Below, one piece after another: positions 6,797 through 14,607 of a stretch of 18,339 nucleotides of DNA. The notes below the pieces were generated by a model. The model worked only from the letters and a program-made list of their open reading frames with translations, had not been told where the DNA came from and made no database searches. The DNA is from Deltaproteobacteria bacterium (GTDB taxonomy: Bacteria > Desulfobacterota > Desulfobacteria > Desulfobacterales > B30-G6): contig JAFDAT010000102.1 of NCBI GenBank assembly GCA_019313725.1, positions 1-18,339 of the forward strand, in the 5' to 3' direction. Position 1 is the stretch's first letter; the number at the start of each line of letters is the position of its first letter. The translations under genes were made by a program, and so were the position numbers.

Positions 6797-8449
6797 ATGG
6801 AACTCATCGACCAACATACCAAGAAAATCATGGAAGACTGCAAGGAGCGCGCCAGGACGGCCGGACTGCGGTTCCAGGACGAGAGCCTGGAGTACATCGT
6901 TACCAACCGCGATCTTCTGGAGATATCCCCGAAGGTGATGATACCCACCCTCTATGACTACTGGGTGCATGACGTCGAAGTGCTCAGGGAAAAGGGAAAG
7001 TATGAACTTTACCAGGGCAACCCTTACGAAACGGTGATCAACACACGGCCGGCGATATCGTTTTATAATGACAACAATCCGGACTGGCTCAACGTGATGA
7101 TCTTTTATCATGTCCTGGGACATATCGATTTCTTTCAAAACAATATCTACTTCCAGCATACCTGGGATTATGATTTTACCGGGCAGGCTTTATCGGATAA
7201 ACGCGTGATAGCACGGTTGCGATCTGAAAAGAACAAGTGGGTGGATTACGTCATCGAATTTGCGAGAGGGATCGACAATCTGGTAGGATTTCATGATACG
7301 CTTTCAAGAAAGAATCACGTCAACCTCGACAGACAGAGCAAAAAGCTTAATTTCTATTTCGATATTTTCCTGCAATCGGTCATAAAGGCGCGGATCAATG
7401 TATATGTCCAGGAAATCGAGCGGTACAATCGTTGCATTGATGAAAACGGCGCGTTGGGACAAGACATCTTTTTTTCAGAAATTGAAAAAAAACATCCTGA
7501 ATTCGCAACCCTTTTCCAGAAAAGTCTGCTGAAGAAACCCGGGGGGCGTAAGGATCTGATACAATTCCTGCTGGAACATTCCGACTTTCTGAACAAAGAG
7601 GAGAACCGGTGGATGAAAACGGTGATCCAGGTTGTGCGTAAGACTTCGCTGTTTTTCCAGCCGCAGATTCGTACCAAGATTATGAACGAAGGTTGGGCCA
7701 GTTACTGGCATGAGCAGCTGTTTCTCAAAGATGAGCGTATCAAAGGGCATGAGGTGGAGTTCGCCAGGGTTAACGCGGCGGTTACTTCGCTACCGCGGGT
7801 GGGATTGAACCCATATGCCCTGGGAATGAGGCTTTTTTTCGAGATCGAGGAAATGGCCGACAAGGGGCGCTACGATTATGAATTTCAGCGTCTGCTGGAC
7901 ACCGAAGCGCGCAAAAAATTTAATGCCGATACGAAACAGGGCAGGGCACTTATATTCGCGGTACGGGAAAATTACTGTGATTCCATGTTTATCAGCACGT
8001 TTCTAAATCAGGAATTTATAAACCGCTACAATCTTTTTGTGGCCGGCAAAAGGCTGAACAAAAGAAAAATGGTGTGGGAATACTATATAAAAAGCCGCAA
8101 CGTCTTGGATTATCAAAAAATGATTCAGGACTCGCTCTACCACCCCCCCCATATTACGGTTAAAAACAATGGCAGCGGCAAGGGGGAACTATATCTCGTC
8201 CACCACTTCGAGGGCAAACCCCTGGTAAATGAATTTATCGCCAACACCATGATGGGTATAGAGTATTTGTGGGGAAAACCGGTGAAGCTGGAAACGAGTG
8301 TGGTGGCGTCCCAACCCGGGCCTCAGCCGGATGCCTCAGCTGCCGGGATCTCAAGCCTTATGCCGGGTGCAAAGGGCATGCCTGAAATAGTGTGGCGCAG
8401 GGTGGTTTACACCATGGACAATCGAAAACTAAGTAAAAGTGAAATATAG
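6797..8449 (+). CDS. spoVR: SpoVR family protein
   Basis: 550 aa; SpoVR/YcgB family (about 470-510 usual), with a ~45-residue Pro/Ala-rich C-terminal extension. Conserved family motifs are YHVLGHIDFFQNN (104-116, HxxxxH spacing) and MNEGWASYWHE (296-306); their His/Glu residues look like a possible metal site, which is inference. In B. subtilis SpoVR affects spore cortex formation. In non-sporulating proteobacteria the gene accompanies prkA and yeaH in stress response; the biochemical function is unknown. ATG at 6797 has only a weak TAGG site about 9 nt upstream. It is followed after 20 nt by the second prkA. Confidence 0.93.
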   Translation: MELIDQHTKKIMEDCKERARTAGLRFQDESLEYIVTNRDLLEISPKVMIPTLYDYWVHDVEVLREKGKYELYQGNPYETVINTRPAISFYNDNNPDWLNVMIFYHVLGHIDFFQNNIYFQHTWDYDFTGQALSDKRVIARLRSEKNKWVDYVIEFARGIDNLVGFHDTLSRKNHVNLDRQSKKLNFYFDIFLQSVIKARINVYVQEIERYNRCIDENGALGQDIFFSEIEKKHPEFATLFQKSLLKKPGGRKDLIQFLLEHSDFLNKEENRWMKTVIQVVRKTSLFFQPQIRTKIMNEGWASYWHEQLFLKDERIKGHEVEFARVNAAVTSLPRVGLNPYALGMRLFFEIEEMADKGRYDYEFQRLLDTEARKKFNADTKQGRALIFAVRENYCDSMFISTFLNQEFINRYNLFVAGKRLNKRKMVWEYYIKSRNVLDYQKMIQDSLYHPPHITVKNNGSGKGELYLVHHFEGKPLVNEFIANTMMGIEYLWGKPVKLETSVVASQPGPQPDASAAGISSLMPGAKGMPEIVWRRVVYTMDNRKLSKSEI

Positions 8450-8469
8450 TTCCGGCAAGGGTGGGCAAA

Positions 8470-9921
8470 ATGAACATATCGGAAACTGAAAGAGAAAACC
8501 ACCACCAGGTCAAGACGGCTATGCAGAACCTGGATCGCATCATCAGCGACCGGCACCAGAATCCACCGGTTCCCTTTGAAGCATTTCTGAAGACCATGGT
8601 GGAAAAACCGCATCAAGTCCTTAGAAATGTGTTCCAGGTGTTTTACGATATGGTCAAAACCTATGTGGAAGAAGGGGAGGACGAATACCCCGATGATCCT
8701 GAATCGATCCACTTTGTGAACTACGATTGTACGGAACTGTTTGTGGAGGGATCTGACCATCCTTTTTTTGCCGACAGACTGTTTGCCAACCGTTTCATCG
8801 AGCAGGTCGAATCCTTGAGAAGGGGCACGCAGCAAAACAAAATCTACATTTTTGACGGCCCGCCGGGGTGTGGCAAGAGCACCTTTTTGAATAACCTGCT
8901 GATGAAATTTGAGGAATACACCAAGACCGATGATGGCTCCCGTTATGAATCGGTCTGGAGGCTGGATCGAAATCTTCTTTGCCGATTGGTAGCGGAAGAG
9001 AGTGTTCCACTCTATGACAAGGTGGTTCAGGTCATGGCGCAGGCCCCGTCTGAACAGCAAACCGACGAAAATGATGAAGATTCGAATAGACCATTTCTCA
9101 GTTTTGACCAGGCGAATGGGCATGATCTGCAGGAGACAGTGCCGTTTGACGACGCATTTATCGATGTGCCCTGTCCAAGCCATGACCACCCCATCGTTAT
9201 GATTCCCAAGCATTACCGGCGGAAGTTTCTGGATGACCTGCTCTCCAATGACGAGTTCAAGTGGAAACTCTTCACCGAAAAGGAGTATGAATGGATATTC
9301 AGGGATCCGTCCTGTACCATATGCAGTTCCATTTACTGGGCGCTGCTCAGAAGGCTCAAGAACCCACTGGAAGTGTTCCGAATGCTTTATGCCCGCCCCT
9401 ACCAGTTCAACCGTCGATTAGGAGAGGGGATAAGCGTATTCAACCCGGGCGATCGTCCCATGCGGCAGAATATCATGGGCAATCCCGTGCTTCAGAACCG
9501 GATCAACAACCTGCTCCGTGACAGCAACCAGGTGAAATACATCTTTTCGCGTTATGCCAAAACCAACAATGGCATTTACGCGCTGATGGATATCAAATCC
9601 CACAATGTTGAACGCCTGATCGAACTGCACAATATCATCAGCGAGGGGGTTCACAAGGTTGAAGATATCGAAGAGAACGTCAACTCGCTTCTCATGGCGC
9701 TCATGAATCCCGAAGATAAGAAAAATGTTCAGAACCTGCAGTCTTTTTCAGATCGTATCGAGTATATAAATATCCCTCATGTACTTGATCTCAATACAGA
9801 AATAGCCATATACCGGAATATTTTCGGCAAGCATAGAATATTTTCGGCAAGCATATCGATGAAAGTTTTTTGCCCCGGGTGTTGCATAATTTTGCGCGTG
9901 TCATCATTTCAACGCGGCTGA
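8470..9921 (+). CDS. Truncated PrkA2 product: AAA+ core without C-terminal domain
   Basis: As the sequence stands, translation from 8470 gives 483 aa. It keeps Walker A, the Walker B-like region and the SDRIEY segment, then reads about 24 out-of-frame residues (after ...IFGKH) to a TGA at 9919-9921. The C-terminal ~320 residues of the intended protein are lost. It could be made as a stable ATPase fragment but would lack the C-terminal half typical of PrkA. Confidence 0.6.
   Translation: MNISETERENHHQVKTAMQNLDRIISDRHQNPPVPFEAFLKTMVEKPHQVLRNVFQVFYDMVKTYVEEGEDEYPDDPESIHFVNYDCTELFVEGSDHPFFADRLFANRFIEQVESLRRGTQQNKIYIFDGPPGCGKSTFLNNLLMKFEEYTKTDDGSRYESVWRLDRNLLCRLVAEESVPLYDKVVQVMAQAPSEQQTDENDEDSNRPFLSFDQANGHDLQETVPFDDAFIDVPCPSHDHPIVMIPKHYRRKFLDDLLSNDEFKWKLFTEKEYEWIFRDPSCTICSSIYWALLRRLKNPLEVFRMLYARPYQFNRRLGEGISVFNPGDRPMRQNIMGNPVLQNRINNLLRDSNQVKYIFSRYAKTNNGIYALMDIKSHNVERLIELHNIISEGVHKVEDIEENVNSLLMALMNPEDKKNVQNLQSFSDRIEYINIPHVLDLNTEIAIYRNIFGKHRIFSASISMKVFCPGCCIILRVSSFQRG
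9816..9855. repeat. Perfect 20-bp tandem duplication inside prkA2
   Basis: Units 9816-9835 and 9836-9855 are identical, each starting GAATATTTTCGG. Twenty is not a multiple of three, so one unit too many explains the whole frameshift; with one unit removed the frame runs unbroken from 8470 to the TAA at 10860. Confidence 0.97.
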
Positions 9922-10862
9922 GCACCAAGTCCGAAGCACTTCTGGAATGGATCGGCGATCCTAAAAAATACAGCCTGTATTGTGATGAAAATCTGCAGCT
10001 GTTAAAAATGGAAATCTACACGGGTTACATTCCGTCCTGGCTTACCGAGGAAGACCGCAAAAGGTTTACAGCCAAACGCCGCCGAAAGATTATCGCCGAA
10101 TCGGTTTCGGAAGGGATCCGGGGATTTTCAGGGCGTGATTCGATTAAAATATTCAATGAGTTTTATGCCAAATATGCCCGGGAGGACAAACTCATCGACA
10201 TGTCCACTCTTTGCATGTTTTTCACCAAGGTCCGCAAGGACCTGAGCAAATCCATTCCCGAGCGTTTTCTGCTTTCACTGCTGGATATGTATGACTACAC
10301 CATTCTTCAGGAGGTAAAGGAGTCCCTCTACTATTACAACGAGGAGCAGATTGCCCGGGATCTGCAGAACTACCTTTTTGCCAGCAATTTCGAGATAGGC
10401 AGCGTGGCGACCTGCAGTTTTACAGGTGACCGCATCGAAATTTCGGATGTGTTCTTCGAGAGCATCGAACGCCGCCTTCTGGGAGAAAAGCAGGCGGAGA
10501 AGATACGGCTGGCGTTCAGGGAGGAAACCCAAAAGACATATGCCGCGAAAACTTTGACCCAGGAAGCGATGCTCGAGGGCATTCCGGTAACAGAGACTGA
10601 GCTTTACCAGGCACTGCATGAACGCTATGTTTTCAATTTAAAGGAAAAAGTGCTGGAGCCGTTTTTGAAAAATGAGAACTTTCGCCAGGCTATCAAAGAT
10701 TTCAATGAAGAATCATTCAAGTCTCATGACCGCCGTATTCGCGATGATGTCACTTTTTTAATGAACAATTTGTGCGAAAAATGCAAGTATATACCGCAGG
10801 GTGCCAAAGAGATCTGCATCTATGTCATCGATAATGAGTTGACCAATAAGTTTGCCAAGTAA
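9870..10862 (+). CDS. PrkA2 C-terminal fragment in the shifted frame
   Basis: An open frame of 330 codons continues the PrkA2 protein. It can only begin at a TTG at 9870 or a later internal codon, with no ribosome site in view. In-frame sequence actually starts upstream of 9870, within the duplicated region. It contains the RLSTKSEALLEWIGDP segment, a lysine/arginine-rich helix near KRRRKII and the C-terminal CEKC...C. It is unlikely to be translated independently. Confidence 0.55.
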   Translation: MPRVLHNFARVIISTRLSTKSEALLEWIGDPKKYSLYCDENLQLLKMEIYTGYIPSWLTEEDRKRFTAKRRRKIIAESVSEGIRGFSGRDSIKIFNEFYAKYAREDKLIDMSTLCMFFTKVRKDLSKSIPERFLLSLLDMYDYTILQEVKESLYYYNEEQIARDLQNYLFASNFEIGSVATCSFTGDRIEISDVFFESIERRLLGEKQAEKIRLAFREETQKTYAAKTLTQEAMLEGIPVTETELYQALHERYVFNLKEKVLEPFLKNENFRQAIKDFNEESFKSHDRRIRDDVTFLMNNLCEKCKYIPQGAKEICIYVIDNELTNKFAK

Positions 10863-10868
10863 ACCCTA

Positions 10869-10896
10869 TTCGATAGCGATCCCGATTTCGATTTGG
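10869..10896. repeat. 28-bp inverted copy of the 6309-6336 repeat
   Basis: Exact reverse complement of 6309-6336, in the 57-nt space between the convergent ends of prkA2 and the acyl-CoA ligase. No terminator hairpin was seen in this convergent gap. Confidence 0.85.
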
Positions 10897-10919
10897 AAAT
10901 TAAGCACAACTGCTAGATA

Positions 10920-12623
10920 TTATAATAATTCTCTCAGTTCCCTTTTCAAAACCTTACCGGCGCCGCTAACGGGGATCGTATCCAAAAAACGGATTTCACG
11001 GATCTTCTTGTAGGCGGCTACCTGGGAGTTGGTGAACCCCATCAGTTGTTCTGCGTCGGTTTTCGCACCTGCCATTAACTGTACAAAGGCCACAGGTTCT
11101 TCACCGACTTCCATTTTAAGCCTTCCAACGACCGCGCACTGAACGACATCAGGATGTGTGAAAAGTACCTCTTCCAACTCCCTCGGGTACACGTTGTAGC
11201 CCTTGTAGATAATCATGTCCTTTTTGCGGTCGGTAATGTAAAAATAGCCATCGTCATCCATATTGCCGATGTCCCCTGAATAGAGCCAGCCGTCTTTGAG
11301 TACCAGGTCGGTTTCTTCGGGCTTGTTCCAATAGCCCTGCATGACCTGGGGCCCCTTGATGCATATCTCCCCCTTTTCGCCGGGGGGGAGGTCTTCACCG
11401 GTTAAAAGATCGACAACTTTGCACTCCGTATCGTACACGGGGACCCCCACGGAGCCCTGACGGATGTCTTTCCGGTCCGGCGGGTTGGCTGTGGCTCCCA
11501 TGGTGCACTCGGTCATGCCATAGGCCTCGCACACGGTCCCCGAAAACGCATTCAGCATTTTGTCCAGCACAGGCAAGGCCAGGGGCGCCGCACCGGAGGA
11601 GACGATCTTGACCTCGGAAAGGTCGCAATCCTCGAATCCCGGCAGGTTTACCAGGGGGATGAAGAGCTGGGGCGCTCCTCCAAGTACGGTGGCTTTGTAT
11701 TTCTGGATGCCGGTCAGGTATTCCTGCGGATCAAAACGGGGAAACACCACCATGGTGATGCCGCTGTAAACCATGTTGTTGAGGTAGCCCACAGTGCCCA
11801 TGGCGTGAAACCAGGGCACAACCACCAGGGCGGTCTCCCTGTCCGTGGCGCTCGGGCGGTCCTTGACCGGATCCACGCCCGGCGGAAAGACCGGGGTCGG
11901 CAAACCCTCCTGTATTTCGAGCTGGGCCCCGCTAAACCAATGCGCATACTGGCAGGTATTAACGACGACGTTGTGGTGGGTCAGCATGACCCCCTTGGAA
12001 AGGCCCGTGGTGCCGCCGGTATAGGCCAGGTGGGCCAGGTCATTGAAGACGTCGATTTCAACGTTGGGGGCCTCGGGTTCATTGCTTTTCAGCAAATCTG
12101 CCATGTCAATGGTATCGGGCACCGGAATTTTTTCCAGGGGCTTCAAAGGCAGGATAACAGAGTTGTAGCAGTCGGCAATGCTGGTGGTGATAACGTGTTC
12201 GACCCCTGTGTCGGGAATGATTTCCACAATGCCGGGGTATACCAGGTCCAGGGAGATCAGCATTTTGGCCTGGGAATCGTTGAGTTGGTAAACGATTTCC
12301 TTGGGCGCCAAAAGGGGGCTCAAGGGGGTGAAAACAGCCCCGGTCTTTAAAGCGCCGTAATAGGCGATGGCAAACTGCGGACAATTTGGCAGATGGATAG
12401 CCACCTTGTTACCTTTTTGGATGCCCATGGATGCCAGTGCGGCGGCAAAACGGTCGGACAGGTTTTTCAATTCACCGAAGGTGAGTTCCATGCCCCCGAA
12501 TATCAGGGCCAGGCGGTCGGGGACCCTTTCTGCGGTTTGATCCAAAAAGGCGAATACGGGCTGTTCGGGGTAGTTCAGGCTTCGGGGCCATTCATCGGGC
12601 CATGCATTGAAATTTTTTACCAT
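10920..12623 (-). CDS. AMP-forming acyl-CoA ligase (long-chain fatty-acid-CoA ligase type)
   Basis: 567 aa, normal for ANL-superfamily acyl-CoA synthetases. It activates a carboxylic acid with ATP to an acyl-adenylate and then to the CoA thioester. Motifs: P-loop YTGGTTGLSKG (201-211), YGMTE, hinge region YSGDIG with DRKKDMIIYKGYNVYPRE, and the C-terminal catalytic lysine in GAGKVLKRELRE. Several start codons lie in a row; the second ATG (12623) is chosen because GGAGG lies 6 nt upstream, while the others are too close. It is the most downstream minus-strand gene of the CoA-thioester cluster. The substrate cannot be read from sequence: fatty acid or aromatic/alicyclic acid are both possible. 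Confidence 0.92.
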   Translation of the reverse strand: MVKNFNAWPDEWPRSLNYPEQPVFAFLDQTAERVPDRLALIFGGMELTFGELKNLSDRFAAALASMGIQKGNKVAIHLPNCPQFAIAYYGALKTGAVFTPLSPLLAPKEIVYQLNDSQAKMLISLDLVYPGIVEIIPDTGVEHVITTSIADCYNSVILPLKPLEKIPVPDTIDMADLLKSNEPEAPNVEIDVFNDLAHLAYTGGTTGLSKGVMLTHHNVVVNTCQYAHWFSGAQLEIQEGLPTPVFPPGVDPVKDRPSATDRETALVVVPWFHAMGTVGYLNNMVYSGITMVVFPRFDPQEYLTGIQKYKATVLGGAPQLFIPLVNLPGFEDCDLSEVKIVSSGAAPLALPVLDKMLNAFSGTVCEAYGMTECTMGATANPPDRKDIRQGSVGVPVYDTECKVVDLLTGEDLPPGEKGEICIKGPQVMQGYWNKPEETDLVLKDGWLYSGDIGNMDDDGYFYITDRKKDMIIYKGYNVYPRELEEVLFTHPDVVQCAVVGRLKMEVGEEPVAFVQLMAGAKTDAEQLMGFTNSQVAAYKKIREIRFLDTIPVSGAGKVLKRELRELL

Positions 12624-12723
12624 CATCAACCTCCTTTACATGTAAAAGTCAGGCACAAAAATTAGGCAGCAGGTCCAGATCGGATATGAGTGGCGTTAAA
12701 TTGAAGTTTGAGAAAGTGTCTTC

Positions 12724-12753
12724 AGCTTACATGAAACGTTGCCAGGGCGTCAA
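12724..12753 (-). promoter_or_regulatory. Possible promoter for the acyl-CoA ligase
   Basis: TTGACG (12753-12748), 18 nt, TAAGCT (12729-12724) on the minus strand, about 100 nt upstream of the ligase start. The -10 box is poor, so this is only a candidate. The 176-nt gap after the hydrolase gene makes a separate promoter plausible. Confidence 0.3.
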
Positions 12754-12799
12754 ATAGAAAAATATGGGCCCTTATAATTGCACACTTTGGGGTATGTGA

Positions 12800-13363
12800 T
12801 CACGATAATGAGGTTATCAATTCTAAGGAGGGCATAATGCTGAAAAGCGGATAGAGCGGATTTTTCCTATAGATATCAAGGGTTTGCTCGTGAAGCTCTC
12901 TGGAGAACGCCGTGGAGCAGTCTTCCAGGAGCACGGCTTTGAAATCGTGACAGATCGCATCCAGGGCGGTGCTCAGGACGCAGAAAGGCGTGGCGATGCC
13001 GGCCACCGCGCAGAGCGTGACCTTGCGTTGGTGCAGCCAGGTTTCGAGGCCGGTTTTGAAAAATGCGGAAAAACGTGGTTTGGGTAACCAGTAATCCTGT
13101 TCACGGCGCTCCAGGTCCTCCACGATTTCAGCACCTTCGGTTCCGGCTAAAGAATGTGGGGGCATCCGGCCGCTGAAAATAAAGTCTTCTTCGTGAAAGG
13201 CATCCGTGGAAAAGACCACCGGCCAATCGTGCTGCCTGAAAAATTGGGATAGGCGGTTGATGGGATCGATGATCTCACGGGCGAGGGGGGTGATCGGGAG
13301 GTTTCTCCCTTCGACAAAATTATCTTTGACCATGTCGATGATCAACAGTGCAGGTGAATCCAT
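12800..13363 (-). CDS. Isochorismatase-family cysteine hydrolase
   Basis: 187 aa, typical for this family (nicotinamidases, isochorismatases, ureidoacrylate-type amidohydrolases). The catalytic triad is visible as Asp10 (LIIDMVKDNF), Lys95 (LPKPRFSAF) and Cys128 (GIATPFCVLSTALDA). HSLAGTEG (70-77) and DAFHEED (54-60) resemble the substrate/metal segment of nicotinamidases. The frame is open 52 codons further upstream, but that part is translated intergenic repeat, so ATG 13363, preceded by GGGA 7 nt away, is preferred. It lies between the small CxxC gene and the acyl-CoA ligase on the same strand. Specific substrate unknown. Confidence 0.87.
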   Translation of the reverse strand: MDSPALLIIDMVKDNFVEGRNLPITPLAREIIDPINRLSQFFRQHDWPVVFSTDAFHEEDFIFSGRMPPHSLAGTEGAEIVEDLERREQDYWLPKPRFSAFFKTGLETWLHQRKVTLCAVAGIATPFCVLSTALDAICHDFKAVLLEDCSTAFSRELHEQTLDIYRKNPLYPLFSIMPSLELITSLS

Positions 13364-13376
13364 TAATGATTCCCAA

Positions 13377-13480
13377 CCCGGATGAACCGGAAAAAAATGA
13401 ACATTGAACATCGAACGTCCAACATCGAACTTCGAATAGCCACAAGCAGGATTGGCAATCCGCCTTTTTTTCATATCCAA
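13377..13480. repeat. Dispersed intergenic repeat, copy A
   Basis: About 104 nt between the hydrolase and the small gene. It matches copy B at 14608-14710 closely: 13433-13470 and 14663-14700 are identical over 38 nt, and the remainder, rich in AACATCGAAC-like units, differs at scattered bases. It contains the palindrome GGATT-GGC-AATCC followed by GCCTTTTTT on the plus strand, opposite to the genes here. Confidence 0.85.
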
Positions 13481-13540
13481 TTGAAAATCCCAATTTAGCG
13501 GGGAAATTACAAATGCCAAACCTGACAGTACATCTATGCC

Positions 13541-13756
13541 TTAAGATGCCGAAGGCCGTGTGTAGATGGTCTTATATTTTTCAGGTGCCACCCGCATGCA
13601 TTCGGTGCAGCCTGCCTCCTCCGCCGGTGCAAAATGTTCCAGATGAACTTCCATGCCCATCTCCGTGTACATTTCGACCACGTCGGACAAACGGGGTTCG
13701 TCGTGGGTGGACTGCCGGGTCCATCCGGCCTTGACAAGTTCGGATTCTCTGCCCAT
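13541..13756 (-). CDS. Small CxxC protein of unknown function
   Basis: 71 aa, starting at ATG 13756, only 6 nt after the TGA of the enoyl-CoA hydratase, so probably translationally coupled; no strong ribosome site of its own is seen. The sequence looks like a folded, charged cytoplasmic protein: DVVEMYTEMGMEVHLEHF, then GCTECMRV with a Cys-x2-Cys pair, then KYKTIYTRP at the C-terminus. The CxxC could bind iron or zinc or be a thiol pair. No signal peptide or membrane segment. Reality is supported by tight operon spacing and protein-like composition. I do not recognise a named family. Confidence 0.65.
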   Translation of the reverse strand: MGRESELVKAGWTRQSTHDEPRLSDVVEMYTEMGMEVHLEHFAPAEEAGCTECMRVAPEKYKTIYTRPSAS

Positions 13757-13762
13757 TTATTT

Positions 13763-14533
13763 TCAACAATTCTTCCAGTCGGGTTTTCTTTTTTCGTAAA
13801 AACTGGCAATCCCTTCCAGGGTGTCCTCGGTCTTCATCAGGGTGTTGAGGAATAGATCGCTCACGCCTTCAAGGGCATCCCCGGCACGCATCCCCAGGTG
13901 CTGGTTCACCGCGCGTTTGTTGAGGCGCAGAATCAGCGGACTGCTGGCTTTGATTTCGTGGATAAAGCGGACCACAGCTTCGGTAAAGGCGTCATCTTCG
14001 ATACTCTGACTGACGAAACCCAGGGCTTGAGCCTCATCCGCCGAGTAGATTTTTCCGGAAGTGCAGATCTCAATGGCTTTGGCCGGCCCCACCAGCAGGG
14101 GCAGGCGGATGGCGGCATATGGGGGCAGAAATCCCAGTTTGACCTCGGGCTGACCGAATTTGGCCTTTTGGGAAGCGATGACGACATCGCAGGCGATGGC
14201 GTATTCCATGCCGCCGCCCAAGCAGGCGCCTTGCACCGCAGCAATGCTGGGGACTTCAAGATTCGCGATGAGGGTCAGGGAGCGGTTGAACGTGGCGATC
14301 ATGTCAGGCGCCATGTCGGGTTTGTGGTCACCGACATCGACGCCGGCGCACCAGCTGGCCCCTTCACCATAGATCACCACGCATTTGAGACCGGCATCCT
14401 GGCTGACGTCTTCAAGAACACTGCAAAACTGTTTCATCATGCCGATGTTGAATACGTTGTGTTTTGGCCTCGCAAAGGTAATGCGGGCCACTCCTTCCGC
14501 TTTGTCCAGTTTGATGGTCTCGTTGTCTGCCAT
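13763..14533 (-). CDS. Enoyl-CoA hydratase/crotonase family, dienoyl-CoA hydratase-like
   Basis: 256 aa crotonase-fold protein. Both catalytic glutamates of the hydratases are present, in CLGGGME and FGQPEVKLG, and the oxyanion-hole segments are SWCAGVDVGDH and GACLGGG. The N-terminal RPKHNVFNIGMM, the GVDVGDHKPD segment, PEVKLGFLPPYAA and the ending EKRKPDW recall cyclohexa-1,5-diene-1-carbonyl-CoA hydratases (Dch/BamR) more than ordinary beta-oxidation crotonases; this is resemblance from memory, not a search. ATG 14533 has GAGG 8 nt upstream. It lies downstream of the thiolase/DUF35 pair, across a 349-nt repeat-filled gap, and upstream of the small CxxC gene. Confidence 0.88.
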   Translation of the reverse strand: MADNETIKLDKAEGVARITFARPKHNVFNIGMMKQFCSVLEDVSQDAGLKCVVIYGEGASWCAGVDVGDHKPDMAPDMIATFNRSLTLIANLEVPSIAAVQGACLGGGMEYAIACDVVIASQKAKFGQPEVKLGFLPPYAAIRLPLLVGPAKAIEICTSGKIYSADEAQALGFVSQSIEDDAFTEAVVRFIHEIKASSPLILRLNKRAVNQHLGMRAGDALEGVSDLFLNTLMKTEDTLEGIASFYEKRKPDWKNC

Positions 14534-14552
14534 GTTTTAACCTCTGTATCTG

Positions 14553-14580
14553 GTGTTTTGTGTTTCGTGTTTTGTGTTTC
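14553..14580. repeat. 14-bp tandem repeat x2 (GTGTTTTGTGTTTC)
   Basis: Two perfect adjacent units (14553-14566, 14567-14580), 20 nt upstream of the hydratase start. A loosely similar TTTCGTG-rich stretch lies at about 4739-4770 before yeaH. Confidence 0.8.
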
Positions 14581-14607
14581 GCTTGTGCGTTCACCTCAAA
14601 AACCAAA

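Larger units (their letters stand above)
8470..10862 (+). pseudogene. Second PrkA-family AAA+ kinase, frameshifted by a 20-bp tandem duplication
   Basis: Two overlapping frames together encode one PrkA homologue. An exact 20-bp duplication (9816-9855) shifts the frame. Deleting one copy gives a continuous 790-aa protein reading ...IYRNIFGKHIDESF... across the join. The restored protein has Walker A GPPGCGKS (about 130-137), the PrkA-type segment CPSHDHPIVMIP, a CTIC pair, GEGISVFNPGD, a Walker B-like GIYALMDIK with Asp where the first copy has Glu, an SDRIEY arginine finger and a C-terminal CEKC-x10-C. Length exceeds ordinary PrkA (about 640). ATG 8470 is preferred over GTG 8461 because AAGG sits 9 nt before the ATG and directly abuts the GTG. 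It may be a real mutation, a reversible slippage site or an assembly error. Confidence 0.88.

Noticed and set aside
8461..8469. GTG at 8461 as the prkA2 start
   Set aside because: The AAGG ribosome site abuts it directly; ATG at 8470 has normal spacing.
12826..12853. Plus-strand AAGGAGGG followed by ATG
   Set aside because: It opens a frame of only five codons, inside the end of the cysteine hydrolase gene on the other strand.
13364..13519. N-terminal extension of the cysteine hydrolase
   Set aside because: The extra 52 codons translate dispersed repeat copy A and precede the family's normal LLIID start.
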